From positions 113,282-177,281 of the forward strand of contig CAZWHW010000002.1 of the NCBI GenBank assembly GCA_964633815.1: DNA of 64,000 nucleotides. The letters are read 5' to 3'. Source of the stretch: CALKZN01 sp964633815 (GTDB lineage Bacteria; Pseudomonadota; Gammaproteobacteria; Arenicellales; Arenicellaceae). A program made the position numbers and the translations under genes. This document shows, one piece after another, positions 1 to 9,443 of this stretch; the stretch's first letter is position 1; every line of letters starts with the position of its first letter. Under the pieces are notes generated by a model, which did not search any database, was not told where the DNA came from, and was given only the letters and a program-made list of their open reading frames with translations.

Positions 1-948
1 GCAAAAAAGTATTGCCAAAAAGAGGTCACATTTGATTTTGTTGTCGAAGATACGTTTCAAGAAATTCCTGCTTGGCATCCAGATGTAGATCGAGTCATTA
101 CAGTAGCGACTAGGCGGTGGCGGAAAAAAATGTGGTCATCGCGAAGGGAAATACAAACTGCTTATAAACAGCTTAAAGTGAACTATTATGATGTCATCAT
201 TGATGCGCAAGGTTTACTTAAAAGCGCTATTATTGCGCGCTTTGCCAAAGGAATCCTTCATGGCTATGATAAAGACTCGATTCGAGAATCGCTTGCAGTA
301 CGTTTATACAATGAAAGCCACGCGATTCATCCATCGCAGCATGCTATCAGTCGCGTTCGTCATCTATTAGCTCATTCCTTAGGTTATCGGGCGCAGATAA
401 ATGAGATTGAAACGACCCTGGATTATGGCTTATCTTTAGACTGTATTCCTAATGACCAATCAAATAACAATATACTTGGCGAACCGTATATTGTGTTGTT
501 GCATGGAACGACGTGGCTATCTAAGGAGTGGCCAGTGTTGAATTGGCAAGAATTAGCCCAAAAACTTGCAAAAAATTATCGTGTGCTGCTGCCATGGGGT
601 AATGAAGCAGAGTTGACGCGAGCTAAAAAAATCGCAACTGATAATGAGAAAATCACAGTTTTACCACGGCTAAAAATTTCATCAATTGCACATATTTTAG
701 CTCAGGCTAAAGGGGTGGTGGCTGTGGATACGGGTCTAGGACATTTATCCGCTGCATTAGGTACGCCAACTGTATCTATTTATGGCCCAACAGATGTCAA
801 TTTGGTGGGCACAAAGGGGCAGCGACAACTACATTTATGCGCTGCCGTTGAGGAGAATTGGCGTACAATCAAGAAAAATGAAGCCTTTGACTATGATACA
901 GTTTCAGTTCAAACTGTTTATGCTGAATTATTAGAATTATGTGTATAA
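1..948 (+). CDS. waaC: Lipopolysaccharide heptosyltransferase I, 5'-truncated by window edge
   Basis: WaaC adds the first L-glycero-D-manno-heptose from ADP-heptose to Kdo2-lipid A at the inner membrane. The frame is open from base 1, and the first in-window ATG (position 130) is internal: before it are residues that match the conserved WaaC stretch FDFVVED, the IPAWHPDVDRVI block and the basic RRWRKK block. About 27 N-terminal residues are missing; 315 are visible, and the family has about 320. The C-terminal GT9 donor-site region is intact (GVVAVDTGLGHLSAALGTP, then YGPTD). It is followed after 21 bases by galE and then other core genes, which fits an LPS-core operon. WaaF, the related heptosyltransferase II, is less likely because the RRWRK region is WaaC-like. 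Confidence 0.93.
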   Translation, partial: AKKYCQKEVTFDFVVEDTFQEIPAWHPDVDRVITVATRRWRKKMWSSRREIQTAYKQLKVNYYDVIIDAQGLLKSAIIARFAKGILHGYDKDSIRESLAVRLYNESHAIHPSQHAISRVRHLLAHSLGYRAQINEIETTLDYGLSLDCIPNDQSNNNILGEPYIVLLHGTTWLSKEWPVLNWQELAQKLAKNYRVLLPWGNEAELTRAKKIATDNEKITVLPRLKISSIAHILAQAKGVVAVDTGLGHLSAALGTPTVSIYGPTDVNLVGTKGQRQLHLCAAVEENWRTIKKNEAFDYDTVSVQTVYAELLELCV

Positions 949-969
949 CTTCGAGGAATCGTAAATAAA

Positions 970-1968
970 ATGAGTCATGTATTGGTTACAGGTGGTGCTG
1001 GATATATCGGTTCACATACTTCACGACATTTACTAGCTGCTGGACATGAAATTATTGTACTTGATAATTTGTATTCTGGGCATCGATGGGCAGTGCCAAA
1101 GCAAGCAGAGTTTATTGAAGGTGATGCCGGTGATCAGGAGCTCCTTAATCAGATTTTAAATGACTACGACATTGATGCAATTGTTCATTTTGCTGGGCAT
1201 ATTGTGGTGCCAGAATCTGTTGAAGATCCACTAAAGTATTATGAAAATAATTGCACTGTGACGCAAACTCTAGCTAGAATTGCAGTTACTAATGGAATTC
1301 AGCATATGATTTTTTCCTCTAGCGCAGCAGTTTATGGTGAACCAAATGAATTGCCGGTAACTGAATCAACACTGACAAAGCCCATATCACCATATGGGCG
1401 CACTAAACTTATTTCAGAGTGGTTGTTGGAAGATGTAAGCAGAGCATTTGAGAAGTTTAATTATGTTGCTCTTCGCTATTTTAATGTCGCTGGCGCAGCG
1501 TTGGATGGAACTATAGGGCAAGCGACGCCAGAAGCGACACATTTAATCAAAGTTGCAGCGGAATTAGTAATGGGTAAACGCGAGCAAATTTCTTTATTTG
1601 GTAACGATTATCCGACTCATGATGGTACTTGTATTCGCGATTATATTCATATCGAAGATTTAGCCGCAGCTCATGTGTCGGCCTTAAGATACTTACAAAC
1701 AGGCGGTTCGAGCGATGTGTTTAATTGTGGATATGGTCAAGGATTTAGTGTCAAAGAAGTGCTTGATTGTGTCTCAGAAGTTTCTGCTCAGAAGCTTAAT
1801 ATCAAGCATGTTGAACGCCGTGCAGGCGACCCAGCAGAATTAATTGCGAATAATGAAAAAATTCTTGCTATGTTAGATTGGCAACCGCAATATAATGATA
1901 TTAAATTAATTTGCCAAACAGCGTTGGATTGGGAACGATCCCTTGTAAAACGAAAGACAGTGGCTTAA
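970..1968 (+). CDS. galE: UDP-glucose 4-epimerase
   Basis: Interconverts UDP-glucose and UDP-galactose with tightly bound NAD in the cytoplasm, supplying galactose for LPS or polysaccharide. It is an extended short-chain dehydrogenase: the Rossmann motif GGAGYIG is at residues 8-14, the SSS run is at 116-118, and the catalytic YxxxK is Y142/K146. The later NVAGA and RDYIHIEDLA blocks are typical of GalE. Its 332 residues are normal for the family. It lies 21 bases behind waaC and 6 bases ahead of the WaaG-WaaP gene, so it is almost certainly co-transcribed with them. Confidence 0.95.
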   Translation: MSHVLVTGGAGYIGSHTSRHLLAAGHEIIVLDNLYSGHRWAVPKQAEFIEGDAGDQELLNQILNDYDIDAIVHFAGHIVVPESVEDPLKYYENNCTVTQTLARIAVTNGIQHMIFSSSAAVYGEPNELPVTESTLTKPISPYGRTKLISEWLLEDVSRAFEKFNYVALRYFNVAGAALDGTIGQATPEATHLIKVAAELVMGKREQISLFGNDYPTHDGTCIRDYIHIEDLAAAHVSALRYLQTGGSSDVFNCGYGQGFSVKEVLDCVSEVSAQKLNIKHVERRAGDPAELIANNEKILAMLDWQPQYNDIKLICQTALDWERSLVKRKTVA

Positions 1969-1974
1969 TAGACT

Positions 1975-3969
1975 ATGAAATTTGCTTTTTGCCTTTATAA
2001 ACATTTTCCATACAGCGGCTTGTCGCGGGATATGTTGCGCATTTTGCATGAGTGTGGACAACGAGGTCATAAGGTTGTAGTTTTTACAGGCAGTTGGGAA
2101 GGACCCAAGCCTGATAATGCTGAAGTAGTTATTATCAAACATTTTGGTATGAGTAATCACACTCGGGTAGCAGCGTTTCATCGTAAGTTATTTTTATTTC
2201 TGGGGCGTTATAATTTCGATATTCTGGTTGGTTTCAACAAAATTCCTTATATGGATATTTATTATTGCGGTGATTTTTGTTTTGTGGGTCGAGCGATGCA
2301 AAAGTATTCATGGTTGTATCACAAGTCACCTAGATTTTTGTTTTTTCAAAACTTTGAAAGTAGTGTGTTTTCTACGATAAGTAAAACGAAAATTCTTTCA
2401 CTATCTGAACGAGAAAAATCTATATATCAAGAGTATTATCTTACGCAAGATCATAGATTTTATGACATCCCTCCAACGTTAGATCGGTTTCGTCGGGAAA
2501 TATGGAAAAAGCTGCCTGAGCGAGAACTGATTCGTGAACGATTAGGAATTGCTGAAGATCAATATTTATTATTATTAGTTGGTTCAGGTTTTAAAACCAA
2601 AGGCTTAGATCGAACTATCAAGGCGATTGCTGCTTTGCCACAAGAGTTGCGACAAAAAACCTCGCTATTTGTTATAGGACAAGATAAAGAAGAAAGCTTT
2701 TTTGCATTAGCGCAAAAATTAAATGTGGAATCACATATTGAATTTTTAGGCGGTCGCGATGATGTCCCAGAACTAATGAAGGCGGCAGACTTATTAGTGC
2801 ACCCAGCTTATGCCGAAACAACAGGCACGGTTATTTTGGAAGCAATAACTTATGGTTTACCTGTATTGGCTACTAAAGTCTGTGGATATGCGCATCATAT
2901 TGGTAAAGCTGATGCTGGAATGGTATTGCGTTCGCCATTTAGACAAGAAGAATTTAACGAAAAATTGGAGGGTGTATTACTTTCTGAAAAGCGTGAAGAA
3001 TGGAGCAAGAACGGATTGCTCTATGGAGATAATGATGAACTTTATAAAATGCCTCAATCAGTTGCGTGCATAATAGAGAATGAAGCGAGTCAAAACGTTG
3101 ACGAACAATCAAATCAGTTCAATATTGATAGTACTGGAAGTTTTTATTTAAGACAGTATTTTGCTGATTCTATACAAGAAAAGATTCGTTTTAATGACTT
3201 GATGTCGATTCAAGGAGAAGTCTATCGAGAAGCTCCAGGGCGACGAACAGTAAAGTTTGAACGTGGTGGAAAATCTTATTTTATCAAAGCTCATACAGGT
3301 GTTGGCTGGCAAGAAATTCTTAAAAATTTGATTTATCTTCGTGCACCAGTTGTAGGAGCGTTGAATGAATGGCATGGAGTACATCGTTTGACCGATTTGG
3401 AGATAGATACAATGACCGTAGCGGGATATGGGATTCGGGGAAAAAATCCAGCTAAACGACGATCATTTATTGTTACTGAAGCTTTACCAACCTCCGTAAG
3501 CTTAGAAGACTACACTCAGTCTTGGAAGAGTTCATCACCAAAAAGTCGTGAGCAAATTAGGTTTAAAAGAAAAGTGATTAAAAAAATTGCTGAAATCACT
3601 CGTACTATGCATGAAAATGGTGCTAACCATCGAGATTATTATTTATGTCATTTTTTGTTGGAATTGCCTGATGGAGATTTAGAACGAATGCGTTTGTTTT
3701 TAATTGATTTACATCGTATGCAATTGCGTCGAAAAACACCAACTCGTTGGAAAGTAAAGGATATAGCGGGTTTGTATTTCTCAAGTCTAGATATTGGTTT
3801 AACGCAAAGAGATTGGTATCGGTTTATGATGGCTTATCGTGGCAAAGACCTTAAAGGTACGTTGTCTGAGCAAAAATTTTGGGGTGCTGTCATTAAACGA
3901 GGAGCCTCACTTTATCGTTCAGAACAATCGGACAAAGCTAAATTGGCACGAAACGTCATCAGAACATAA
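1975..3969 (+). CDS. WaaG-WaaP fusion: LPS core glycosyltransferase plus core heptose kinase
   Basis: One 664-residue protein that appears to join two LPS-core enzymes. Residues 1 to about 370 are a WaaG-like GT4 glycosyltransferase: the N-terminal AFCLYKHFPYSGLSRDM block, the VGSGFKTKGLDR donor loop and the EX7E motif (E281, E289). Residues about 390-630 are a WaaP-type heptose I kinase with the catalytic loop GANHRDYYLCH (D554) and the metal-site IDLHR. The join (about 355-390) is polar and non-conserved. In enterics waaG and waaP are separate adjacent genes. I see no stop or frameshift in the junction. Inferred role: add the first outer-core hexose to heptose I and phosphorylate that same heptose. 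Confidence 0.85.
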   Translation: MKFAFCLYKHFPYSGLSRDMLRILHECGQRGHKVVVFTGSWEGPKPDNAEVVIIKHFGMSNHTRVAAFHRKLFLFLGRYNFDILVGFNKIPYMDIYYCGDFCFVGRAMQKYSWLYHKSPRFLFFQNFESSVFSTISKTKILSLSEREKSIYQEYYLTQDHRFYDIPPTLDRFRREIWKKLPERELIRERLGIAEDQYLLLLVGSGFKTKGLDRTIKAIAALPQELRQKTSLFVIGQDKEESFFALAQKLNVESHIEFLGGRDDVPELMKAADLLVHPAYAETTGTVILEAITYGLPVLATKVCGYAHHIGKADAGMVLRSPFRQEEFNEKLEGVLLSEKREEWSKNGLLYGDNDELYKMPQSVACIIENEASQNVDEQSNQFNIDSTGSFYLRQYFADSIQEKIRFNDLMSIQGEVYREAPGRRTVKFERGGKSYFIKAHTGVGWQEILKNLIYLRAPVVGALNEWHGVHRLTDLEIDTMTVAGYGIRGKNPAKRRSFIVTEALPTSVSLEDYTQSWKSSSPKSREQIRFKRKVIKKIAEITRTMHENGANHRDYYLCHFLLELPDGDLERMRLFLIDLHRMQLRRKTPTRWKVKDIAGLYFSSLDIGLTQRDWYRFMMAYRGKDLKGTLSEQKFWGAVIKRGASLYRSEQSDKAKLARNVIRT

Positions 3970-3973
3970 TTCG

Positions 3974-4609
3974 ATGTTTTTTTGGTCTAAACAGTTTGCT
4001 GACTGTGTCAGTAAAGAATTCTCTGAGGTGTTGTCAAGCCCAGCCGAACTTTTAGAAAAATGCGAAATCATTAAGGATGATAAATCGACGACGGTTGGTA
4101 AATTCGATTGGCAGGATAAACAATATATTATCAAACGATTTAATGCCCGAACTAAAGGTCATGCAGTTAAACGTTCACTACGACGTTCCCGAGCAAATAA
4201 TTGCTGGCATATGTCGAAAACTTTTATGAAATGCGGAATTGCTGTGGCTAAGCCGATCGCAATGTTAGAAAGACGAGCAGCTTTTTTAAAAGCTGATTCA
4301 TTCTTTATTAGTGAGTGTATAAATGGCGTGGAGATTTTAGATTGGTTGCCTAAACAAGAAACATCCATATACAGCACGATTAAGGAGCAAGTGACAGAAA
4401 TTTTTAATATTTTTGCTAAAAACAGGTTGTCACATGGTGATATGAAAGCGACAAATTTACTATGGTCTGGTCAAAAAATAACCCTTATAGATTTAGATGT
4501 CGCAAAACAGCATTCCAATAGTATTTTGTTTGCCAGAGCTCATGCGCGAGATAAGCGTCGCTTTAAACGTAATGGTGCTTTATTCGCGAACATGTTGAAT
4601 ACTGCTTAA
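3974..4609 (+). CDS. Small lipopolysaccharide kinase-like protein (WaaP/Kdo kinase/InaA family)
   Basis: A 211-residue protein with a minimal kinase fold of the LPS-kinase family. The likely invariant Lys is in YIIKRF (K54), the catalytic loop is HGDMKATNLL (D156), and the metal-binding Asp is in LIDLDVAK (D173 or D175). The frame is open from 3839, but that part lies inside the preceding gene. I chose the ATG at 3974, only 4 bases after the WaaG-WaaP stop, because it gives tight coupling and a natural kinase N-terminus. The substrate is not visible; Kdo or the second core heptose is the natural guess from context. It lacks the extra WaaP-specific blocks found in the upstream fusion. Confidence 0.72.
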   Translation: MFFWSKQFADCVSKEFSEVLSSPAELLEKCEIIKDDKSTTVGKFDWQDKQYIIKRFNARTKGHAVKRSLRRSRANNCWHMSKTFMKCGIAVAKPIAMLERRAAFLKADSFFISECINGVEILDWLPKQETSIYSTIKEQVTEIFNIFAKNRLSHGDMKATNLLWSGQKITLIDLDVAKQHSNSILFARAHARDKRRFKRNGALFANMLNTA

Positions 4610-4640
4610 TGGTGAAGTTGAGTTTATTTATATACATTTT

Positions 4641-6137
4641 ATGAACACGTATGAAAAAATTTTTTCAAAATCAGTGTCCTTATGGACAATTCAACCTGCA
4701 ACTCAAAATGCTATTCGAAATCGATTAGGCTGGCTAGATGCTCCAGAATTTTCTAGGCAAAGTTTAGAATCTTTAGAGAACTTTAAGAGTAAAGTGCTTA
4801 AAGCAGATTTTAAGCAAATTGTTCTAATTGGCATGGGCGGTTCAAGCTTAGCTCCCGAAGTCTTTAACCGTTTTGCGAATCATTTGGGTGGCGATAAGAC
4901 CAAATTAGACTTGATTGTTCTAGATGGTACCTGTCCTGATCAAATCGAAACATTGAGAAAACAAATTGATTTGCCCACTAGTTTATTCATTGTTGCTAGT
5001 AAATCTGGAGGCACAATAGAGACGCGGTTTTTATTTGATTATTTTTTTGCTGAAATTGCTGAAATTAGCAGCAATCCAGGCTCACAGTTTGTGGCGATTA
5101 CAGATTCGGGCTCTGCGTTAGAGAAAGTCGCTCAAAAAGAAATTTTTTTTGCACTGTTTATCAATCCTAGTGATATAGGTGGTCGATATTCTGCATTAAG
5201 TTATTTTGGTTTAGTGCCGGCAGTGTTACTAGGTTGGGATATTGAAAAGTTATTAGATCGAGCGGATCAAGCTATTGATGACAACAAAACAGGCTCAGGT
5301 TTAGGAGTGCAGTTGGGTGAATGGCTTACAAAAGATTATCTGAAACCAATTGATATTTTACTTTTTCGGTATGAATCGCCCGAGTTAGAAGCATTCTTTA
5401 TGTGGATTGAGCAACTTGTTGCTGAGTCTTTAGGAAAGTCCGGTGAAGGGGTATTTTTGGCAAAACTATCAAGCCAAGGTGAACTTAAATCAGATAATAG
5501 TAAATGTTTGAAACTCGATTTTAATATAGATGGTCCTGACAATTTTGATTTTAGCCAATCTAATAATGCAACAGTTTGCATAAGAGACCCATATGACATC
5601 GCAGCACATTTTTTTCATTGGGAAATGGCAACAGCAATTGCTGCTGTACATATTGGTGTAAACCCATTTGATGAACCTAATGTAGCTGAAGCAAAGCAAA
5701 AGACTTCACAATTATTATCCAGACCTGAAGAAATTGAGTTGCCAGAGACAATAGCTTCGCTGCCAGAGTTTTTCTTAACTTTATCAGCAAGTGAGTATCT
5801 CGCTATACTCGTTTATGCAGAAGACAGCCTTAGCAATAGACAAGAAGTTCTGCGGATACAAAAGGCAATAGAAAAACATGTCGATATGCCCGTCACTGTA
5901 AATTTTGGACCACGATATTTACACTCCGTAGGGCAGTTGCATAAAGGCGGTAAACAGCATGGTGCTTTTTTGGTGATATTAGATTTGCCGGAATTGACTA
6001 TTCAAATACCAGGACAAACATATGGTTTTGAAAAATTATTTTGTGCTCAAGCTATAGGGGATTTTCAAATTTTGCGAGAAAAAGGGCTGCCTACTGAATT
6101 TATAACGATAGACAAGCTAGCTGATATCGATATTTAG
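4641..6137 (+). CDS. pgi: Glucose-6-phosphate isomerase, of the type found in transaldolase-Pgi fusions
   Basis: Interconverts glucose-6-phosphate and fructose-6-phosphate. It has 498 residues. Visible motifs are IGMGGSSLAPEV near residue 64, VASKSGGTIET near 120, and the late RYLHSVGQLHKGG block with its conserved histidines. These are the versions seen in the C-terminal half of bifunctional transaldolase/Pgi proteins rather than in classical Pgi. There is no transaldolase domain in this protein or beside it. It closes the waaC-galE-WaaG/P cluster, and its stop lies 7 bases from the convergent patatin gene. Context suggests it feeds hexose phosphates to sugar-nucleotide and LPS synthesis as well as glycolysis. 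Confidence 0.85.
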   Translation: MNTYEKIFSKSVSLWTIQPATQNAIRNRLGWLDAPEFSRQSLESLENFKSKVLKADFKQIVLIGMGGSSLAPEVFNRFANHLGGDKTKLDLIVLDGTCPDQIETLRKQIDLPTSLFIVASKSGGTIETRFLFDYFFAEIAEISSNPGSQFVAITDSGSALEKVAQKEIFFALFINPSDIGGRYSALSYFGLVPAVLLGWDIEKLLDRADQAIDDNKTGSGLGVQLGEWLTKDYLKPIDILLFRYESPELEAFFMWIEQLVAESLGKSGEGVFLAKLSSQGELKSDNSKCLKLDFNIDGPDNFDFSQSNNATVCIRDPYDIAAHFFHWEMATAIAAVHIGVNPFDEPNVAEAKQKTSQLLSRPEEIELPETIASLPEFFLTLSASEYLAILVYAEDSLSNRQEVLRIQKAIEKHVDMPVTVNFGPRYLHSVGQLHKGGKQHGAFLVILDLPELTIQIPGQTYGFEKLFCAQAIGDFQILREKGLPTEFITIDKLADIDI

Positions 6138-6144
6138 AAATTGT

Positions 6145-7299
6145 CTAAGAACATCGAATTTCTAGAAAATTCATGATTTCAGCTTGTCTATCCATGGCGT
6201 CCTGGTAGCCTAATTCAATTAATTTTTGACAAAAAGGTTTGTTGAACATCAAATAACTGACAAACTTTCGATTGCTACCTTTATTCATTCCTAATAGTTT
6301 TAAGCCCCAACGAAAACTAGGTGGCAGAGTATGAAACAAGTCCGCCGCAATTTCTGATAAATCTTCTGTAGGAGAAATGATTAGGTGGTCAATTTGAGTA
6401 AATTTATTATGTTTTGCTGGAATTTTCTCAGTCAAATTATTGATTCTGGACAATCGTTCTATGTCTGAATCTAAACTGTTGAGAAATAATGTGTCCATCA
6501 CATAACCTGCAATTTTTGCCATGCTTGGGTAGGAAGGTTTTTTATCATCCGTTATTGATGTTGAGGAATGTTTACGTACACCAATGATAAAAATCTTTTT
6601 CGCTTGAAGATGGACCAAGGGACTTAATGGGCTGGTTTGGCGCATGCTGCCATCACCATAGTATTGGTTGTTAATTTTTATGGGTGGGAATAGTACAGGT
6701 ATTGCCGAAGATGCCATTAGCATATCTAGTGATATTTTTTGATTGATGCCAGAGCGATACGCGCGACGCCATTCCTTAACCGAATGCGCGGATTGAAAAA
6801 AAGTGATTGATTCGCCATTGCTATAACTGCTGGTATTGAGGCTTAACGCGCCTAGGTTTCCTGAGGCTAGCTGACGATCAATTGCATCAAAATCAATATT
6901 CTTGGCGAGTAATTCTCGCAAGGGGGAATTATCCAGCATTGAAGATGGGGTTGAGCCGCCAATACCAAAAGGTAAAATTCGCGAACTAAACCACTTTAAA
7001 ATTCTTCCCAACAGGCATCTAGCATCGGACCTGAAGACATGATGCAGTTCAAAATTTGACCAGACATCGTTTATACGCGAAATGGTTTCTTTGAATGATC
7101 CTTCATGAGCTGCAAGTGCGACAGCATTAATTGAACCCGCCGATGTACCTGAAATTAAATGAAAAGGATTTTCTTTTTGTTTGGGGCAAAGCTCGCTGAT
7201 GGCTTTCAGAACGCCAACTTGATATGCAGCCCGAGCGCCACCACCACTAAGTAGCAGGCCTGTCTTGTCGGGTGAGTTATTTTTTTTCCCATAAAGCAT
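6145..7299 (-). CDS. Patatin-like phospholipase (serine lipase)
   Basis: Probable lipid acyl hydrolase with a Ser-Asp dyad, 384 residues. The oxyanion motif GGGARAA is at residues 19-25, the nucleophile elbow GTSAGS puts Ser at 53, and the dyad Asp is in GDGSMR (D216). There is no clear signal peptide or transmembrane segment, so it is predicted cytosolic. The C-terminal region (about 290-384) has no motif I recognise. The gene follows rhlB on the same strand with a 33-base gap and could be read through from it. The true lipid substrate is unknown. Confidence 0.85.
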   Translation of the reverse strand: MLYGKKNNSPDKTGLLLSGGGARAAYQVGVLKAISELCPKQKENPFHLISGTSAGSINAVALAAHEGSFKETISRINDVWSNFELHHVFRSDARCLLGRILKWFSSRILPFGIGGSTPSSMLDNSPLRELLAKNIDFDAIDRQLASGNLGALSLNTSSYSNGESITFFQSAHSVKEWRRAYRSGINQKISLDMLMASSAIPVLFPPIKINNQYYGDGSMRQTSPLSPLVHLQAKKIFIIGVRKHSSTSITDDKKPSYPSMAKIAGYVMDTLFLNSLDSDIERLSRINNLTEKIPAKHNKFTQIDHLIISPTEDLSEIAADLFHTLPPSFRWGLKLLGMNKGSNRKFVSYLMFNKPFCQKLIELGYQDAMDRQAEIMNFLEIRCS

Positions 7300-7332
7300 G
7301 TTAATTTAGACCTATAATTCTTATAAAATCTG

Positions 7333-8754
7333 TCAACCGATCAACGGCACTTCAAAAGATATTTTTGAACGTCTCATATAGCGCTGACGGTTTTTTGAAT
7401 TAGTGTCAGCTTCAACAGTCGTTTCATTTGTTTGCAGTTGATTACTTACTTGAGGCTTTCTTTGTAGAATGTTTTGTGTGGTTTTTGAATCTTTTGGCTT
7501 ATTGTTGCGAATTGGTCTTTTAGTGCGCTCAGTTTTCTTTGGAATAATTAAATCTTTGGCCAAAAATTCAGAATGTTCTTTAATCATCGGGATTTTATTT
7601 TCGATATAAGACTCGATGTCTACAATGTTCATACCATAGGTTTCACAGACTAAGCTAATTGCTTTGCCGCTGGCACCAGCTCGTGCCGTTCTACCAATCC
7701 GGTGGACATAGTCTTCCGCGTCATTCGGCAGATCAAAGTTGATGACCATATCCACACCTTCTATATGTAGGCCTCTAGCAGCAACATCAGTGGCTACCAA
7801 AGTGCTAATAGTATCGTTTTTGAATTGTTGTAATAACCGTTCTCGTTTTTTCTGGGGTACATCGCCAGAAAGCAAGCCACTTTTAAATTCATTTGTTTCC
7901 AGCCAAGCTTGTAATTTTTCACCTTGATGTTTTGTGTTGATAAATATGATAGATTTGCCATCACTATTCTGTCTTAGTAAACCTAAACTCAAAGGAATTT
8001 TTTCTTCATTGGCAGGCATAAATGCAGATTGTTCAATTTTATCTGCGGTTACTTGTTCCGCTTCGACAACAACAGTCTCAGGAGAGTTCATGTGTTCGTA
8101 GGCAAGTTCTTTGACACGTTCAGACATGGTTGCAGAGAATAGTAAGCTTTGCCGATTTTCAGGAGAGGGCATGGCTCGGAGTAAATAACGAATGTCTGAG
8201 ATAAAACCCATATCAAACATTCGATCAGCCTCATCCATAATTAATACTTCTAATTGTTTAAGTTCAAAAACACCTTGCTTGAAATAATCAATTATCCTGC
8301 CAGGTGTGCCAATTAAAATATCACAGCCTTTCTCTAATACAGTTCGTTGTTTTTCATAATCAGTGCCTCCATAAGCAAGTGCCAATTTGTAATTAAGGTT
8401 TATATTCAGAGGCTTGGCATCTTCAAAAATTTGCTTTGCGAGCTCTCTTGTAGGTGCAATAATCAGTGAGCGAATTTCAGTTTTTTTGTTTTTCTCAGCT
8501 TTTTCACTTCCCTCATCAGTTGTTGTGGCATCATTTTTGTTTAATGTTTCTAGAGTGGCGACCAAAAATGCTGCGGTTTTGCCTGTGCCGGTTTGTGCTT
8601 GACCTGAAACATCCTTGCCGGCAAGAGCGATTGGCAATGTTAATGCTTGAATTGGTGTGCAAAATTCATAACCTGCCTCTTGAATTCCAAGTTGTAAATC
8701 CGCAGATAAGGATAGTGACGCAAAACTAGTGTCACTTAAATGATAATTCGACAT
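7333..8754 (-). CDS. rhlB: DEAD-box ATP-dependent RNA helicase RhlB
   Basis: ATP-dependent RNA unwinding; in enterics RhlB is the degradosome helicase bound to RNase E. Helicase motifs are in order: Q-motif with TPIQ, AQTGTGKT, PTRELA, GTPGR, DEAD (MDEADRMFDMGF), SAT, ARG and HRIGRTARAG. The 473 residues include a charged insertion after the Walker A helix (about residues 73-92, Thr/Asp/Glu/Lys rich) and a basic, disordered-looking tail from about 405. The gene is divergent from trxA-rho, the arrangement known for rhlB in gammaproteobacteria, which is why I call it RhlB rather than RhlE or SrmB. Confidence 0.88.
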   Translation of the reverse strand: MSNYHLSDTSFASLSLSADLQLGIQEAGYEFCTPIQALTLPIALAGKDVSGQAQTGTGKTAAFLVATLETLNKNDATTTDEGSEKAEKNKKTEIRSLIIAPTRELAKQIFEDAKPLNINLNYKLALAYGGTDYEKQRTVLEKGCDILIGTPGRIIDYFKQGVFELKQLEVLIMDEADRMFDMGFISDIRYLLRAMPSPENRQSLLFSATMSERVKELAYEHMNSPETVVVEAEQVTADKIEQSAFMPANEEKIPLSLGLLRQNSDGKSIIFINTKHQGEKLQAWLETNEFKSGLLSGDVPQKKRERLLQQFKNDTISTLVATDVAARGLHIEGVDMVINFDLPNDAEDYVHRIGRTARAGASGKAISLVCETYGMNIVDIESYIENKIPMIKEHSEFLAKDLIIPKKTERTKRPIRNNKPKDSKTTQNILQRKPQVSNQLQTNETTVEADTNSKNRQRYMRRSKISFEVPLIG

Positions 8755-8906
8755 ATGGTTTGATTTTGATTCAAATTTTTGAAGAAGATGATTATACTAC
8801 TAAAAACTGAAACTTGCTCAATCCGTTGGCAATGTTGCGAATCTGCTCTGATTTGCTTTATTCATTCGTAGTTTTAAAGAAAGTATTTAATAGCTTAGGT
8901 TTTATT

Positions 8907-9233
8907 ATGGCGCAAACAACAATTGCAGTAAATGATGATAATTTTGAAGTCGAAGTGCTTCATTCTAATGTTCCCGTTTTATTAGATTTTTGGGCAGAGT
9001 GGTGTGGCCCATGTAAAATGATAGGGCCTATTCTTGAGGAGTTAGCCGCTGATTATGGTGAAACTGTCAAAATAGCTAAGATTAATATTGATGAAAATCA
9101 AGGGATTCCGACTAAATTTGGTGTGCGTAGTATCCCAACGTTATTATTGTTCAAAGATGGTGATGTGATAGGTCAACAAATTGGTGCGATGGCTAAATCG
9201 CAATTACAAGCATTTATAAACGAAAATATCTAA
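8907..9233 (+). CDS. trxA: Thioredoxin 1
   Basis: General cytosolic protein disulfide reductase, recharged by thioredoxin reductase. 108 residues, the standard length. The redox centre WCGPC is at 32-36, and the cis-Pro region is RSIPTLLLF. The frame is open from 8814, but the first 31 codons there have no thioredoxin character, so I start at the ATG at 8907. It sits between divergent rhlB and downstream rho, a conserved order. A 396-base leader separates it from rho. Confidence 0.96.
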   Translation: MAQTTIAVNDDNFEVEVLHSNVPVLLDFWAEWCGPCKMIGPILEELAADYGETVKIAKINIDENQGIPTKFGVRSIPTLLLFKDGDVIGQQIGAMAKSQLQAFINENI

Positions 9234-9364
9234 GTGTAATGGTATTAATCCTGCCAGCTTGCATAGTAGACTTGTTGCAATTGTTAGGTGAATTTAATTA
9301 AATTAATGGTGTAATGGTCTAGTACTTATTGCGTCATCGTGTTAATTTAACTTATACGAAAGAG

Positions 9365-9400
9365 ATGAAAAATATCTCACAACCGCAGCGCAGAAAATGA
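9365..9400 (+). other. Possible 11-residue leader ORF upstream of rho
   Basis: A short ORF (MKNISQPQRRK then TGA) follows an AAAGAG purine stretch that could serve as a ribosome binding site. Enterobacteria have a leader peptide gene (rhoL) before rho, but the sequence here does not resemble it. Chance is a real alternative for an ORF this short. Confidence 0.2.
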
Positions 9401-9443
9401 ATTAATCATATGCGTTTTAACTAATGGAACCCATTTATACTAT

